Shown one piece after another: positions 45,249 through 56,240 of a stretch of DNA of 64,000 nt. The first letter of the stretch is position 1; each line of letters begins with the position of its first letter. The notes under the pieces are model-generated. The model made no database searches and had not been told where the DNA came from. It saw only the letters and a program-made list of their open reading frames with translations. This DNA comes from Larix kaempferi (Eukaryota; Streptophyta; Pinopsida; Pinales; Pinaceae): positions 12,023,001 through 12,087,000 of the forward strand of contig BSBM01001138.1 in NCBI GenBank assembly GCA_027924585.1, given 5' to 3'. Made by a program: the position numbers and the translations under genes.

Positions 45249-48036
45249 TGTTGGGTGTGTGAGCTATTTCAAATAAAAACACCTAATATTAATTATCAAC
45301 CAGGATCAGTAAACTTAGAGTTGAAGCAAAATATATGCCAAGGTAGAAGAGGTTCTAAAGTTTCAGGTTTGTCAGACCTAAAAAATGTTTAGTAAGGAAA
45401 AAGATCGAAAGGTCTTTCAAAATGAAAAACCGAGTTAAATATTTAAGAATACAATTAAATCACAGATCAGAATAGTACTAGATCATACTACTCTACTTCT
45501 ATGGTTAATTAATAAGAAAGATGGAAACACATATTGAAACACAAATTACTTCTAGAAAAGTAAGAAACTACTAAATTCAACTTCCAGATAACAACTATGA
45601 ACAAAATCAGAGCTACAAATATTAGATGTTTAATAGGGAGAACTTGTAAATGTAAATTATTCTAGACTAAACCATCTAATTCCACTCTTCTTGATTACGT
45701 ACATCAAATGTAATAAGAACTAGAGTAAATGTATCGTAATGAATTTCAAATGTAATAAGGAAGCTAAATGGAAGTAAATCTAACTTAACTTCTACAAACA
45801 AATGTAAACTAAAAATCAACAAACTACCACTAACTTTAAACATTCTGAACTACTGTCTCTCCATATGTGAACAACATGAAACTAATGTAAGTTAGAAGCA
45901 TATAGAAGAACTTAACAAAGATGTTAAACTGAGCTATATTAGATTTGGAAGCAAGTAGAAAACTTGATAAAGATATTTTATTATTAATCCAGAACTTGCA
46001 ACATGAACATCTTCATTAAATAGAAACTAGTCTTGAGATTAACAAACAAAACAACTCAACAAATAGAATTATCAACTATAACTTGGAAATAAACTATTTA
46101 GAAACAACATTTATACATTCTGAACAATAACTAAGTAACAAAACAGGTTAAAGAACTAAAGTTTGGAAGAAAGATAAGAAGAGGATAAGGAGGAAGTAAG
46201 AAAGAAGGAAACAATGATGAAAATTGAATTAAAAACTCCAAATAACATAAAACAAGATTAAATTACATCTCAAACTATTAAGGAGGAACAGGAAGAATGA
46301 TGATTAAGAGGCAGAAGAAATTAGATTCGGAAAAAGGCCTAAAATAATACAGAAAACACACAGGTCCGAATGACGATCCGAACGTCGGTCTGAATGGCAG
46401 TCCGAATGACGATCCGAATGGAGGAAAACGTTTTACAGGGAGAGAAAAAAGAGTTTTTGGATGATTTAATTACTAGCTAGCTTATGCAAATGATCCTATT
46501 GTGCACATGAAGTAGTAGAGGGATTATTAGAGGCTAAGAAACTATCTAAGCGAATCATTACCTAAGAGGAAGAATGATTTTATGAGAAGTAGGAAGAAGG
46601 TTGGAATATAAGAAGAAAGAAGGTTGGAGTAGGAAGAAGGAAGAATTAACTTACAACAAACAGGAATAAAAAATAGCAGAGGAGAAAAGAAAGAAAGGAA
46701 TGCTAACTATGGAAGAATTTGGAAGCAATATCTAACTACGATGATGGAAGAAGGACTGAAAAACAAACTACAAATTATTAAACTATTGAACTATTGGTCG
46801 ACCATTCTAACTTAGAAGAAGGAAGGTTGTATTAACATCAAAATATTAATTACAGAGGAATGAAGATAATAAACAAAGGAAAACGAATTAGATTACACAC
46901 ATAAGAAATAAACTAGTTAATCACAAGAAAGGAAATGCAAAAAATGTAAATAAAACCTCCAGTTGATGAGGGGCCCTTCCCAACAATTGGAGGGTGAACT
47001 AGCTCAACTTAAACAACTACCAGCAGAACATAAAAAAGTTGCTACTTCCATTAAATTGAGAAAAATTATAGACTCTGTCTTCACACTATCTGCAACTGCA
47101 AATTCTTGGATTAAGACTGGAAAACCATCGTGAATTCAGAAGCTAACTCGTCTCAATCACAAAGGCGGTATTTATAAGTTACAATGGTGAGAGGGTCGAC
47201 AGAGTCGACCTCTCTAATAATAGAAGTGTTTAAATGACTATAACTATTGATTTAATTGATACATGCCAACGCAAGGAGCATCCTTCAGACTTTGACGGGG
47301 TTGGTTCCTTCACAAGGAAGCTATAGTGTCGATCTAACTCAGATGTGGACGAGCAGTGTGCTGGTGGATTGAATCGTGGGCAGGAGGACTCCTTCCAGAA
47401 TGACGACATGAATGAACGTGAGCAGGCGTGAACAGGTGTGCGTAACTCCCGGCCAAATGAATAAGAGAGTTGGTGCACTGGAGTGTTGACACGGGCACAG
47501 GAGTCACGTCGGCATGCTGAGCGTGATTCCAGGCTGAATGCGCAGATGAACCGGAGGTTAAAGTGTTCACGTGGATGTGAGATGTGCTGTCAGGCTTGGC
47601 AAGCATAAGGACAGATCTTCTAGAGAAATAGCTCATTAACCAGGCCCATTGCGTGTCGAACAGAACCCATGTGTCATTCTCTTCATTCAATGGTCTGAGA
47701 TGTGTCAACCACAGATTTCGCGGGCTGAACGATGAGCTGAACGCATTTTAGGCTGAGCACGTAGCGCATGGTCTGAATTATGGGTCATTTGCAAATCGCA
47801 GCCTGTCAATTTAAACCATAAGTGTTAATTATGCCCAAAAACATCATTTTAATCATAAATAAACCATAATATACAAAACATAATAAGATTTGCATGGTAA
47901 GTGAATGTGTGCATGCCTGGACTGTTTGATGAGCTGAATGGCTAAGAAAACAACTTACTATAGCAAAATCGATAGAAATAACACCACTTCGAGTAAACTG
48001 AATGATAAAAAATGGTGACAAAATTGGACACCAACA
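45249..48036 (-). repeat. 5' LTR of the gypsy element
   Basis: In element sense it begins TGTTGGTGTCCAATTTTGTC and ends CACACCCAACA at 45249. It is 2,788 bp. It carries the 12-bp TCCGAAYGRNNN array at 46365-46424, where CpGs are better preserved than in the other LTR. A 124-codon open frame (47708-47334) is also open in the other LTR but is poorly conserved. Confidence 0.93.
46365..46424. repeat. 12-bp tandem array in the LTR (copy 2)
   Basis: Five units: TCCGAATGACGA, TCCGAACGTCGG, TCTGAATGGCAG, TCCGAATGACGA, TCCGAATGGAGG. It retains CpG at three positions where the 32901-32960 copy has TpG or CpA. Confidence 0.85.
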
Positions 48037-48195
48037 ACTCCATCATGTCAACCTTTTGATTGTGTAGGCTTAGTCTGCAGTTCCTAAATTGGTTGTTATA
48101 GAAACCAACACAACATGGCAATCATACACTTCTAAATAACATATGAGTTGGATATATATTCAAGTTCCCCCCCGGAATAGAAAAAGGATACAAGA
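48037..48195. repeat. Right part of the duplication split by the gypsy element
   Basis: It matches 31590-31748 (CATCATGT, CCAACACAACATGG, CCCCCCC then GAA) and continues the interrupted second unit that ends at 31785. Confidence 0.8.
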
Positions 48196-48599
48196 ACATG
48201 CTGGTGTGAATAAAACCATTGGTACATCATTGTTTAGCTGAGACCCCCTCCTTCAAGGTGTTGCAGAGTTAGTGCTTAGGTACATAGTTCAAATGAAGTC
48301 ATTAAGTCAAGTTAGAATACATTGGGTTGAAATGCATAAGTTAAATAAAACAAGGTTTTTGGATAGGTGAAATGATTATTTTGGACTGTCTTGATCCTTC
48401 TTGGCTTCATTAGTGAACATTAGTGGCCATTCATTCTCTTAAGTTTGTTTTGATTTCTGCAAAAAAAGAATCAAACCTTGTAGGGGGATTTGGAGTTCTG
48501 TATCTAGAATAAAGTCTATTTCTTCGATGTCAAATGGTTAGCCGTATAGCAAGAACCTGTAGTGAGCCTAACTTAAAACTCATCTGCATTCTCTTTTTT

Positions 48600-50320
48600 T
48601 ACCTTTTTCTGAATAGTATCCCTCATAGCTGAGCTAAATTTTAAAATTATGAAGCAGTTAAAGAAATTGCAGTCGAGTACAACATTACAAAATTATTGGT
48701 TTGTATATTTGTTGGTGCACATGTAGATCATAATGAAGACTCTGATGGTGGAAACATATTTAATATTCCCCCAAATAGAAAGGAAAATTTTAATATATAT
48801 CTAGTTCCAGTGGAAACAAAAGAAGTTTTAGCATCACAACTTAACATGACATCGATTCTTCTCAATGCCCTCCTAAAAACTTCATCATTTATAATGCTTT
48901 TAAGGGAGATGGCATAGGCAAAGGTGACCTTGAAAGCAATGTTTTTGGTCTTCTTGAATTCAATAATTCTCCAACTACATTACAATCACTATGTATGCCC
49001 ACATCGAATGTGTTCTATTTCACTTGCAAAGGCTTATCAACATGCTGTATGTTACCCCCTATTTGCATGGGGTGTCCACATTATACTTCAGAGGGATTCT
49101 GAGCATTTTTTAGTTGATCCAAGACTTCTATGGAGATTTCTGAGTAACATAATGGCACATTTCTAACCTAAATCATGAAGTCTGGGCATTATGGAAGTGG
49201 TTCTAGCCATGCCACCTGCAACTCTTGAGCATGGTGTCTCCATCAAGCAACAATATACATAATTGTTTTTAGACCTAGGCGTAAAGTATGATGTTTTCCT
49301 CTACCAACAACCTTAAACCATTTTTCCCATTGGTGAAAAATGCCAAACAATTGGGGATTAAGTAATCTGATCTAGTGTGGTGGCACTCTGTGCAGCCATA
49401 GAGTTTGGGAGGGTTCATGGTGCATTCTGAAGTGTATCAAGAAACAAGCAGCGAAGGAAGGACTTGGTGAAAAACTTAGGTAACTGTTTTGGGCCTGATT
49501 GGTCGGATGTTTGTAGGTCCTGCAAAACAGTCCCCTTCATCCATTATTCCTGAGGTAGTGGATGGAAAGCAGCAGATTGGCGCACCTTTTACTAATGATT
49601 AATCATAAAAACCTAATCACCCAACCTATTTGATGCGGTTGTTATGTAGGGTTTCTAGAATGCCTTGACTGGAAACTGTTGTTTACACAGTTGGAGCATA
49701 ACGCCTCTCATAAAATATTTGCATCAACAATCTGATCAATCCTGTAGCACCTTTCGGTATCCTAAGTCAACAGTCAAGGGTATGCATGTATTTGTGGTTT
49801 TTTTTCAATGGATCGATCTGAGGTTCCTGAGGGAAACCTTGGTTTTTATTCCAAAATATGTAAATCAAGACGACCTCTCAAGACTAAAAGGTCAAAGAAA
49901 CAAAGCAATGATATATCCAAATCTTTGGAAAGGGTAACGATCCGTTAGAAATATAAATGTTGGTTGTTGTATGGACGTCATTGCATATTCCTGAGGTTTT
50001 GACTTTGATATGGGGAAGCTATTCCTTCAGCCCACGAAAAGGGCATAATCTCCTTTGTCTCATTAGAATCCATTCAACAATGCGAAAACAAAAAAAACAG
50101 AAGATTGGTCCATTGTTCTTGGTCGACCAATACAGGGTTCACAGTGCTGCAATGAGGCTAAAAGCTTTCCATAATAAGCACCGAGACAATGTTGGATCAT
50201 TTGATGCTTGTAAGTTTTGGGAAATGACATCTTTTGAGAATGGTCCTATTTCGAGGATGAGTCCTTTGCGTGTAGAGGTTATAACTACATCAAATGAGAG
50301 TTACTAAAGTTAAGTGACTT
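48600..50320 (+). pseudogene. Unassigned coding-like relic(s)
   Basis: Several plus-strand stretches read like former exons or a retrocopy. Around 48690 there is CIFVGAHVDHNEDSDGGNIF; a shifted frame near 48884 gives FIIYNAFKGDGIGKGDLESN followed by VFGLLEFNNSPTTLQSLCMP. Near 49370-49500 there is VVALCAAIEFGRVHGAF and later LVKNLGNCFGPDWSDVC, and near 49880 a basic run RRPLKTKRSKKQSND. Frames change repeatedly and no known domain is recognised. The open frames 49665-49937 and 49957-50307 may be parts of the same relic. Confidence 0.3.
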
Positions 50321-50913
50321 GCGGAAGAAAGCACGTGAACACTACAAAAGTATGAAATGTCTCACGTTGTACAAATTTGATGGCAACAAACTAGATAATA
50401 TTATATGTGTGAAGCATCCTTCACAGTCCAAGACTTGATTTGATCCATACTAAGAAAAAAAGTTAAGTGTTCAGGATATCAGATTCCTAATTGCAACTAA
50501 ATTAGCTGGTGAGTGGTGAAATCGTGACATATTAATTGCAAGTATGATTGTCTCTGTTAATTGAGTGTGCTCTTCAGCCACCCTAGAATTTGCATATAAT
50601 GCTCATAATTATAAAGATTCTATGTCCTTTTCGGGACAGTCAAAAGAGTCAATAACTGAGGCAAGAATAGAGGTATTATAAAATTGGGGTATTGTCAATG
50701 ATACATCTGCAGGGTTTCCTGGTCAATTTTGACAGTGAATTGACACTAGTATATTGCAGCAAATGCTTATCTTGTTGGAGCTAGTTCTTGGGGAATGCAT
50801 CAGCTATTCCAGAATTAACCAGACCCTAAAGCACGGGATGACTCTATGGTGATTTCTTCGGTTATACACGTCCTGTTAAAGGGATGCATATTGCATCCAA
50901 GCCATTTGGAAGA

Positions 50914-51078
50914 AATAGCCAATTAGCAGATGTTGAAACAAAAGGTTGCTGGAGTTTCTGATTTGGTCTTAAAACTGATAATAGCCAATTATCAGATGTT
51001 GAAGCATATGATAATAGCCAATTAGAAGATTTTGAAACAAAAGGTTGTTGGAGTTTCTGATTTGGTCTTAAAACTGAT
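50914..51078. repeat. Tandem repeat, 66-bp unit with one short copy
   Basis: A unit starting AATAGCCAATTAGCAGATGT and ending GGTCTTAAAACTGAT is present at 50914-50979 and 51013-51078. A truncated copy (AATAGCCAATTATCAGATGT...GATGA-like) lies between them at 50980-51012. The second full copy runs into the coding-like stretch that follows. Confidence 0.85.
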
Positions 51079-51346
51079 AATAAAATTCATCGAATAAAAC
51101 AAATTCAGCCACACGATGGAACTGGGACTTAATCTCTATTGGAAGCATCATGCTCAAAGAAAAAGAAGGGCTCCAACTTCATTTAGAACGCCAAATAGAA
51201 AATGAGATTACAGTCACGGAGTGCCTTTGACCCCGAAGTTGTTCATTGTTTTTCCTTATTATGTTGTGAGCCATCTGTCGAGTCTCGATCCCAACTTGAA
51301 GCGTGAAGCGACTCAATACAATTTCGAGTTGTTTGGTATTTTTTAA
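51036..51346 (+). pseudogene. Unassigned coding-like exon relic
   Basis: One frame is readable for about 100 codons with only two early stops: DLVLKLIIKFIE, then NKFSHTMELGLNLYWKHHAQ, then HGVPLTPKLFIVFPYYVVSH and LDPNLKREATQYNFELFGIF, ending at TAA. Composition and helix-like pattern look like real protein. I do not recognise the family. The relic may belong with the fragments at 48.6-50.3 kb on the same strand. Confidence 0.35.
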
Positions 51347-52130
51347 TGAATTTGTGGGTCACTTCGTTGGTGGATCCTTTGTGGGTGTCCCTCTAAAGGC
51401 GTATTCAATCCTTGGAAATTGCTGGCACACATCCTCATGCTTTGTGCTAAGTTGGCATCCAGTTTGTTGAAGAAGGACGAGTCCTGGGGAATGTCGAGGG
51501 TGTAGGACCGTTGGTTACCATGTGGAGCGATTTTTATTCCTGGGATTCAAAATTTTGGTTGAAGTTTCCTTTTGATTTTGTTGGATAAACAATATTGTTT
51601 GACCATGTTACTCGAAGTGGTTATAGGTATTATTTTATTAGAAGGATAAAACCACTTTTATTTATTATTTTTAAAAGATGGTCCGAGGGGGTTTTAATAT
51701 TCTAGAGTGGATTTAATTACTTTTGAAAAAATTGATAAAAGGTTGAAGAGTAATGGAGAAAAATGAGTTTGGGTTGAAGAGTAATGAAGGAAAATGAGTT
51801 CTTTGTTATCTCATTCATTGTTACCATCATTTTTAGTTGAGTTAGGAGTTTGTTGTAAATTGAGATTGAGTTACAATTTATATAAGGGTTAGCTCTCTTA
51901 TTCAGGAAAAATTGTTTTTCAATTTATATTGAAAAATGTAAATGTATATAAATTACACCAAGCAAAAATAATAAATGAATGAAATATTTAGGCCTGATAT
52001 ATATTGAAATGGACATTTTCCATATGATTTAAGTTGATGAAGAAAAAACTAAATAAATCTTGTTCTATAGTACCAAACTCTTTGAGAATGGTTCTTTTGC
52101 TAAGTATTCACTTATTTGGATGATAGTAAG
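51347..52130. other. Gene-free stretch
   Basis: AT-rich sequence with a short local repeat (GAGTAATGGAGAAAAATGAG-like, about 51750-51805). Nothing coding is seen. Confidence 0.4.
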
Positions 52131-52134
52131 TTAC

Positions 52135-52312
52135 CTTTCAAATGATTCACACCTTGAACAATACTTTTTAACCTTGTGATAATGTTCAATATTTTCACAC
52201 GGTTCTCCTCCAAAGGATGGATATTTGACAACAGTTCCCTTAGAAATCCCTCTAAAGCAACAATATAACACCTATTGCCTTCTGCAATTGAATAATGTGA
52301 CCACATCTTGAC
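52135..52312 (-). pseudogene. Possible isolated exon, weakly HESO1/nucleotidyltransferase-like
   Basis: A 178-nt minus-strand block is bounded by TAG|G (acceptor side, 52313) and AAAG|GTAAC (donor side). One frame reads YIVALEGFLRELLSNIHPLE and then KILNIITRLKSIVQGVNHLK. The pattern of I-x-P-L, R-x-x-I-x-x-x-L-x-x-x-V-x-x-V is reminiscent of the start of plant terminal uridylyltransferases (HESO1 type). The G-S and D-x-D catalytic region is not found nearby. Another block at about 53054-52994 on the same strand (SSTGIYIKCPVEG) might be an upstream exon, but phases conflict. Low confidence. Confidence 0.22.
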
Positions 52313-53872
52313 CTATAATACACCTATTAGAGAATCAACTCCTCAATTATACATGCAATTCTATTATCTGGATTTCAAGAGTGATACAAAATACCATGAA
52401 TATAAATCATGTGCTAACTCTGCACTCTTTGATGATCACATAAAACTTCAAAGTTGGCAATGATGTCATAAGAACTCACCTAGTCCTTTGGATACAATAT
52501 CCTGAGTGTTTGCAAGGTAGTTGAACAAATTACATGTAAAAGTTTTAAACTCATTTCAGTACCAATTCCAATGATGATAGCATGACAATGCAATAATTAG
52601 AATTTGCGCTTAAGGTTAACCCCATTTTGTATATTAATTGATAACCATTTGTGTGGAAAATGACAAACAAAATCTATAAGTTATGACATTATCAGGTGTA
52701 TTCTTGTACGTGTAATGCCCTTTGGTCAAGAGTATCATATGTGGGACAGGATGTTATTCATTTTGAAAATCATTGATTCTCACCAAATCACTTAAAAATG
52801 CAGCTTTGGTGTTTGGATGTTTTAGACAATTAAAATATGATCTACTACAAGACAATTAATAGTCACCCCATATTTACAGATAATTGATGGCACAATACTT
52901 CATATTTTAGAAGACAGATGACTACCAGAAATCAACTCAATTCCCAATGCATGCTATATAAATGTAAATGCTAAGAAGTGGAATAAAAGACTAACCTTCA
53001 ACCGGACATTTGATGTAGATCCCTGTTGAGCTTTCCAATCACCACACTTGAACCTGCAACTTAGTCTCAACAATAAACACAAGCAAGTGCATATGATATA
53101 TGAAAGTTGTTAGCATAAACAATAACATAGTCCATTATATATGTAAGCAAATGTACCCAATGATAATAAAACATTCACAACATCAATTGGATGAGAAAAT
53201 GAGTATTTATATTAAATTGAATAAGAAGTACATGATACAACCTCTTGCCGGCAACTCATCTGAACCAAGAACTAGGTCCCTCCACTTGTGCCTCCACCAC
53301 TTCAATCCCCCATGCAATGGAAAACTCACAAGTAAAGGAATGAGTGCTTCACAAGATATGGAAGAGTTTGGTTGGTGAACATAAAGGGTTCATAACAACT
53401 AGGATCAATGGATGTAGACTCAAGCTATGGAAAAAATCCAATAGAGTTTCGATGCTCTCTCTTTCTCCTCCTTCCATGCACCATAAGTGCTCAATATATA
53501 ACCCTCCAAAGGTAGGTGAAAGGTTGAATCGAGTCGTTTCGGGATACATGGAGGGCCAAAGTTCACAATGGCCGCCTTTTGGAGTGAAAAAATAGACTTT
53601 TTACTATTATTTACCAATTAACTCGATGTATGCGGGCTGTAGTGGTACAATTAGCGTATGCGCGAGTTGCAGTGAAGCAGCTCGCATACAAGAACAAAAA
53701 TAGGGAAACAAGGGTTCCTGGAGGACAAAAAGTGGTTCTGATTCAATCAAATGAATAATGGAGGCCAATGAGTGCTAATGCTCACAAGGTGGAAAAATAT
53801 GCTGTAACATATATGTTGATTCATAGCTCAATAATCCATGCATAAAGGAAGTCTTAAATGAGGTATATCAAG

Positions 53873-54180
53873 TAGTGGAATCAACAGTCAATCTGACAAT
53901 AGATGGAAATACCAATGTGATGTTGGTTTATAAATATTTGGTTCAGAATGAAGGTGGGATGCAATCTATTCTTCCCATAGAACAATATGAGGTAGGTAAG
54001 AAAATAAAGACAACAAAGGAATGAAGTGAGCATGAGGCTATAGATTCAAGCGAGCCTAATCTTAAAAGAGGAAAAATGTATACTCAAGATATTGAAATGG
54101 TTAAGTTTACTCTAGGATATGCACATGAAGAGTTAGAGGAAACTTGTCAAGAAAATTTGAATGAAGATCAAGTGAAATAA
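53873..54180 (+). pseudogene. Unassigned coding-like stretch
   Basis: One plus-strand frame stays open for about 100 codons with a single TGA: VVESTVNLTIDGNTNVMLVY, then NEGGMQSILPIEQYEV, later KRGKMYTQDIEMVKFTLGYA and HEELEETCQENLNEDQVK, then TAA. The C-terminal part is acidic. It may be the 3' end of a transposon or retrocopy ORF. No domain is recognised. Confidence 0.3.
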
Positions 54181-54759
54181 GAATGTGTGAACAAAATAGT
54201 TTCATTGGTGAGGTTTATAGATTGTTAATTTGTCCACTAGGTATCATGCTCATTTTTCTCTACTCCACCAATTGTGGGTTCTTTTCTTTGTTATAGTTTT
54301 AATTTACCCTCCATAATTTTCCTATGGTATATTGAAATTATGCACATCTCCCATATCTCTCTAAGGATAGTCTTTATGCAAAAAATATATCCATTCTAAT
54401 AATACCACCATTTTTGTATTACTTCTTTCTACTAATCATTTGATAAATATCCAAAATTATCAATATTTGTCCTCCTCTTAGTTCATACACACAAATAATC
54501 ATTTCAAATTGTTGGTGAAAAACATGCATCTATTTCCAACATACATATTGCATCGATCTATGATTGAGATTTTATTTCTAGTATACAGAGTCACATGCAT
54601 GCATCTACTTCTAGCATCAAGCTTCTATGTTGATTTATTGGATCTAAAACATAAGAATATCAATGGTTATGCAAGTCCAAGGAATTTAAGCCAACTTAAT
54701 TGTGATCATGTTTAGTGTTCTACATGTGTGTGTTGATTATGGCTCCTTTAAATTTTTTG

Positions 54760-55340
54760 AGACATTCACTCAAGTGTGCTTAACCATGTTATTATGCAAT
54801 TGGATCAACAAGGGCATTCAAATGAGGCCTTAACTCTATTTCATCAAATGGAATGAGTAGGAATGAAACTTGACTCAACCACAACACTATGTGTGCTCAT
54901 AAAATGTGCCCATTTAGCTCATACGTAAAGTGTATCTAGTGACAGAGGCCTTTTGGATAAGAGATGACTATATTTTGATTTCATGACCAAATATTATATT
55001 ATCATCCCTAAGATCATGAAGCACTATCCATGTATGGTTAACTTCCTTGGTCGAATTAGGCATCATGTGGAGGTACATGACTTCATAAAAAATATTTCAT
55101 TAGAGTTGAATGCTAATGTGTGGAGAAAATGTTAATGCTTGTAGATTTAGTGGAAATGTTGAGTTAGGACATGTATCAAAACACCTTTTTTTAACTAGAG
55201 ACTAAAAATGCTAAGTGTTATGTATTACTCAAACACATATATGCTAGGGATGACAAGTTTGCAATGAAAATACAACATTAAACTAGAAATAAGATTATTT
55301 AAGATCATTGTGGCTGAAGTGCAGGAGTTCATATATGCAC
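54760..55340 (+). pseudogene. PPR protein pseudogene (PLS-class, E-domain region)
   Basis: One plus-strand frame gives QQGHSNEALTLFHQME, then VGMKLDSTTTLCVLIKCAHL, the standard pentatricopeptide repeat with P replaced by L in KPDS. It continues with YFDFMTKYYIIIPKIMKHYP, CMVNFLGRIRHHVEVHDFI, then LELNANVW and LETKNAKCYVLLKHIYA. This is the usual order MEHYACMVDLLGR, EAHDFI, PNANVW, LDPENAAYYVLLSNIYA at the end of a PLS-class PPR protein (E motif). In-frame stops (for example TGA after HQME, TAA after HT) kill it. PPR proteins bind organelle RNA; this copy lacks upstream repeats and looks like a retrocopy or gene fragment. Confidence 0.8.
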
Positions 55341-55494
55341 GTAAAACCACCTATAAACAAATATACATAATAAGCAAGCTTCATTAGTGCTACTTCATCC
55401 CTGAATCTTTACTTGATTGATCTTGTTTGGTATATCTCTCTTTTCAAGCATTGGCCAGGCCTAATAATTTCACTATCTGATCTAGAATTAGATA

Positions 55495-55947
55495 TTATAC
55501 GTTTGATGAACATTTTAATTTAATAATGTAAATTACAATAATATTCAAGAAAAATAATGGGTAATAAGAGTTTACCTGAGGAAACACAAAGAACACCAAA
55601 ACAAAGTATATAATACCACCGATCACATCAAAACGCCAATTTTTCTTCTGAAATTTCAAAATTTTGCCCAAGGCTGTCTGTAACAAGTTCCAAGGGATGA
55701 GTGAAATAGCCATAGTAAAATTTCAACACTACAATTATACACCAGAAGAAATTTTATAATTCATGGCATACATGCTATGACAATAATGCTTCAAAGAAAT
55801 AACTATGAGAAATGAATAATTCCTTACCTTGTTAGAGGCTTGGAAAGTAGGATAAGATGCTTTAGTTTCATAACAATCCCCAAGAAATTGCCAAAATTTA
55901 GAAAACACATGAGTGGGTTGTAGAAAGGCACCACCATATCCATTCAT
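55495..55947 (-). pseudogene. Possible exon pair with a membrane segment, unassigned
   Basis: On the minus strand, the block MNGYGGAFLQPTHVFSKFWQ...FQASNK is followed by a donor-like AAG|GTAAGG. About 130 bp later a block after CAG reads TALGKILKFQKKNWRFDVIG and then GIIYFVLVFFVFPQ, a hydrophobic stretch, ending CAG|GTAAAC. The two might be neighbouring exons of a decayed gene, but I recognise neither. It lies just 3' of the Ptta/En-Spm-like relic on the same strand. Confidence 0.25.
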
Positions 55948-56240
55948 TGAGATACTCTTTGTTTCAAGAATAATTTAATATTCTCCATTGAACAGGGCCA
56001 ACCACGTGAAGGTGGAATATCTTATGGCCCCTCCCCCCCCTCACATCACTCTCAATTCCCTATACCCAATGCATGTACTTGAAAAAAACATTATGTGCAA
56101 ACATGCGGATTTCATCATAAATAAAAATTTACCATTCATTCAATAAAAGCTAACATTCATTAAACCATTCATTCATTCAGTAGGCAAAAAATTATGCATG
56201 ACAATATATTATCAAAAATAAGTACACAATATTTCTTCAG

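Larger units (their letters stand above)
31786..48036 (-). mobile_element. Ty3/gypsy LTR retrotransposon, Athila/Tat-like, 16.3 kb
   Basis: Two ~2.8-kb LTRs (31786-34583 and 45249-48036) bound the element; flanks AGTCC and ACTCC are a 5-bp target duplication with one mismatch. On the minus strand, in order: 5' LTR, PBS, gag, protease, RT, RNase H, integrase, a 2.8-kb spacer holding a nested copia solo LTR, a 427-aa extra ORF, PPT and 3' LTR. Pol order (RT before integrase) makes it Ty3/gypsy. The tRNA-Asp-like PBS, long LTRs, DLGAS protease box and extra 3' ORF point to the Athila/Tat branch. By eye the first ~510 LTR bases differ at about 11 sites. Stops in gag-pol mean it is not autonomous. 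Confidence 0.93.

Noticed and set aside
47334-47708. 124-aa open frame present in both gypsy LTRs (also 33869-34243)
   Set aside because: It is the same length in both LTRs, but the two copies differ at many amino acids with no sign of constraint, and no domain is recognised. It is treated as a chance frame in LTR sequence.
52135-52312. Functional HESO1-type uridylyltransferase gene
   Set aside because: Only one exon-like block resembles the family. The catalytic G-S and D-x-D region was not found, and neighbouring exon phases conflict, so only a weak note was kept.
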